Source: a bacterium UBP1_UBA4783 (lineage in GTDB: Bacteria > Krumholzibacteriota > Krumholzibacteriia > Krumholzibacteriales > Krumholzibacteriaceae). From it: a stretch of 6,051 nt of DNA. The translations under genes were made by a program, and so were the position numbers. The stretch covers positions 1 to 6,051 of the forward strand of contig DHHB01000054.1 of NCBI GenBank assembly GCA_002403075.1, given 5' to 3'. Shown here piece by piece: positions 4,937-6,051 of this stretch. The notes below the pieces were generated by a model. The model did no database searches, was not told the origin of the DNA, and saw only the letters and a program-made list of their open reading frames with translations. Each line of letters opens with the position of its first letter. The stretch's first letter is position 1.

Positions 4937-6051
4937 CGAAACGCATCGAGATCATCGCGATCGGCGACGAGGTGCTCCGCGGAGAGACCCGCGGGGACAA
5001 CGCCGCGTGGATCGGCCGCGCCCTCGCGCATGCGGGGCTCGAGGTGAACCGGGACACGGTGATCCCCGACGATCTCGCCGCGATCGAGACCGAGTTGCGT
5101 GCGGCCGCCTCGCGGAGCGACGTCGCCGTCGTGACGGGCGGGCTCGGGCCGACGGTCGACGACATCACGAAAGAGGCGCTCATCCGCGCCTTCGACCTCG
5201 AGACCGTGTACCGCGAGGATATCGTCCGCGGCATCGAGGAGCGCCTCGCCGGGCGCGGGCGGACGATGCACGCGGGCTACCGCGACCAGGGGCGCGTTCC
5301 CGCGTCCGCCGCGATACTCGAGAACGTGGTGGGGCTCGCGGTCGGCCTGCGCGTCGTCGCGGGGGGCTGCGAGTTCTTTCTCCTGCCCGGCGTGCCCGCC
5401 GAGATGGAGGCGATGTTCCAATCCTCGGTGCTCCCGGCGCTCGGCGCGCCCGGGGAGGATTTCGCCGTGCGGCTGCGGACGTTCGGGCTCACCGAAAACG
5501 AGGCGGAGGATCTTGTCCGGACGGCCGTACCGGAAGCGGTGCTGCGCGGCGTCTCGATCATATCCGCCCCGAAAGGGGTCGACCTCTATTTCGCGCGGGG
5601 CGGGGACGCCGAGCTTATCGCGGCCGCCCGGCGCGCCTTGGGGATCCGGGTATACGAGGTCGGCGACCGTTCCCTCGAGGAGGTCGTCGTGGAGCTTCTG
5701 CTCTCGCGGCGCGCGACGCTCGCGACCGCCGAATCGGTCACGGGGGGGCTTCTCGCCTCGACGATCGTTTCGGTGAGCGGGGCGAGCGGCGCGTTCCGCG
5801 AGGGGTTCGTCGTCTACGCGAACGAGGCGAAGATCGAGCGACTCGGCGTCCGCCGGGAGACGATCGAGGGCCGCGGCGCGGTGAGCCTCGAGACGTGCGC
5901 CGAGATGGCCCGCGGCGCCCGGTCGCGCGCGGGCGCCGATTTCGCGCTCGCGACGACGGGGATCGCGGGGCCCGCGGGGGCCGTGCCGGGGAAGCCCGCC
6001 GGTCTCTGCTACGTCGGCTGCGCCGGGGCGGAAGGGACGTTCGTGCGGAAG
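4930..6051 (+). CDS. cinA: CinA family protein (CinA/nicotinamide-nucleotide amidase), 3' end outside window
   Basis: The reading frame is open through all 374 codons to the window edge, so roughly 40-50 C-terminal residues are missing judging by typical CinA length. The family combines an N-terminal molybdopterin-binding-like domain (COG1058, linked to ADP-ribose pyrophosphatase activity) with a C-terminal PncC-type nicotinamide mononucleotide deamidase domain, acting in pyridine-nucleotide salvage. Visible blocks: IIAIGDEVLRGETRGDN (8-24), TGGLGPTVDDITKEAL (69-84), LLPGVPAEMEAMF (152-163), then the PncC part with TAESVTGGLLAS (266-277), GASGAFREGFVVYANEAK (284-301) and TTGIAGPAG (342-350). 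Two motifs depart from the usual pattern: AESVTGG where AESCTGG is common, and GLAVG (135-139) where GTAPG is common. The start overlaps the pgpA stop as ATGGTGA; GTG 4933 is an alternative. No Shine-Dalgarno is visible, so translation probably depends on coupling to pgpA. Confidence 0.95.
   Translation, partial: MVTKRIEIIAIGDEVLRGETRGDNAAWIGRALAHAGLEVNRDTVIPDDLAAIETELRAAASRSDVAVVTGGLGPTVDDITKEALIRAFDLETVYREDIVRGIEERLAGRGRTMHAGYRDQGRVPASAAILENVVGLAVGLRVVAGGCEFFLLPGVPAEMEAMFQSSVLPALGAPGEDFAVRLRTFGLTENEAEDLVRTAVPEAVLRGVSIISAPKGVDLYFARGGDAELIAAARRALGIRVYEVGDRSLEEVVVELLLSRRATLATAESVTGGLLASTIVSVSGASGAFREGFVVYANEAKIERLGVRRETIEGRGAVSLETCAEMARGARSRAGADFALATTGIAGPAGAVPGKPAGLCYVGCAGAEGTFVRK

Overview
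The window reads as a high-GC bacterial chromosome segment with almost every gene on the + strand and tight operon-like spacing. By hand count, most 60-base lines I checked in coding regions are near 68-73% GC. The gene order is SRP RNA - dnaX - ybaB - recR - mglB - mglA - (repeat-rich gap) - pgpA - cinA. SRP RNA/dnaX/ybaB/recR is a widely conserved bacterial core cluster. The MglB/MglA pair resembles the Myxococcus polarity module closely. That fits a deltaproteobacterial/Myxococcota-like organism or one of the high-GC uncultivated phyla that also carry MglA (for example Eisenbacteria-type lineages). The sequence alone does not settle the phylum.

Layout: 1-63 holds nothing I can name. 64-168 is the small bacterial SRP RNA. 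252-2428 is dnaX (clamp-loader tau subunit) translationally coupled to ybaB through an ATGA overlap. 2429-2519 is a lower-GC spacer with a short dyad. 2520-3119 is recR. 3154-4242 is mglB-mglA with a 12-base gap. 4243-4483 is a 241-base non-coding gap, the most unusual part of the window. It holds a four-copy 26-base tandem array arranged as two 52-base units, a nested GC-rich inverted repeat, then a dyad over a sigma70-like promoter whose -10 lies 7 bases from the pgpA ATG. 4484-4936 is pgpA. 4930-6051 is cinA, overlapping pgpA and cut off by the window end.

Functionally, the first block serves protein targeting (SRP RNA), replication (DnaX), nucleoid/DNA binding (YbaB) and recombinational gap repair (RecR). 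The mglBA block encodes a Ras-like GTPase and its roadblock-domain activating protein, which set cell polarity in other bacteria. The last block joins phosphatidylglycerol synthesis (PgpA) to pyridine-nucleotide salvage/repair (CinA).

I do not see a previously undescribed multi-gene system. The items most worth a second look are the tandem array between mglA and pgpA, the position of mglBA directly behind recR, a possible leaderless pgpA transcript, motif departures in CinA, and a base-composition dip covering the ybaB-recR spacer and the first part of recR.
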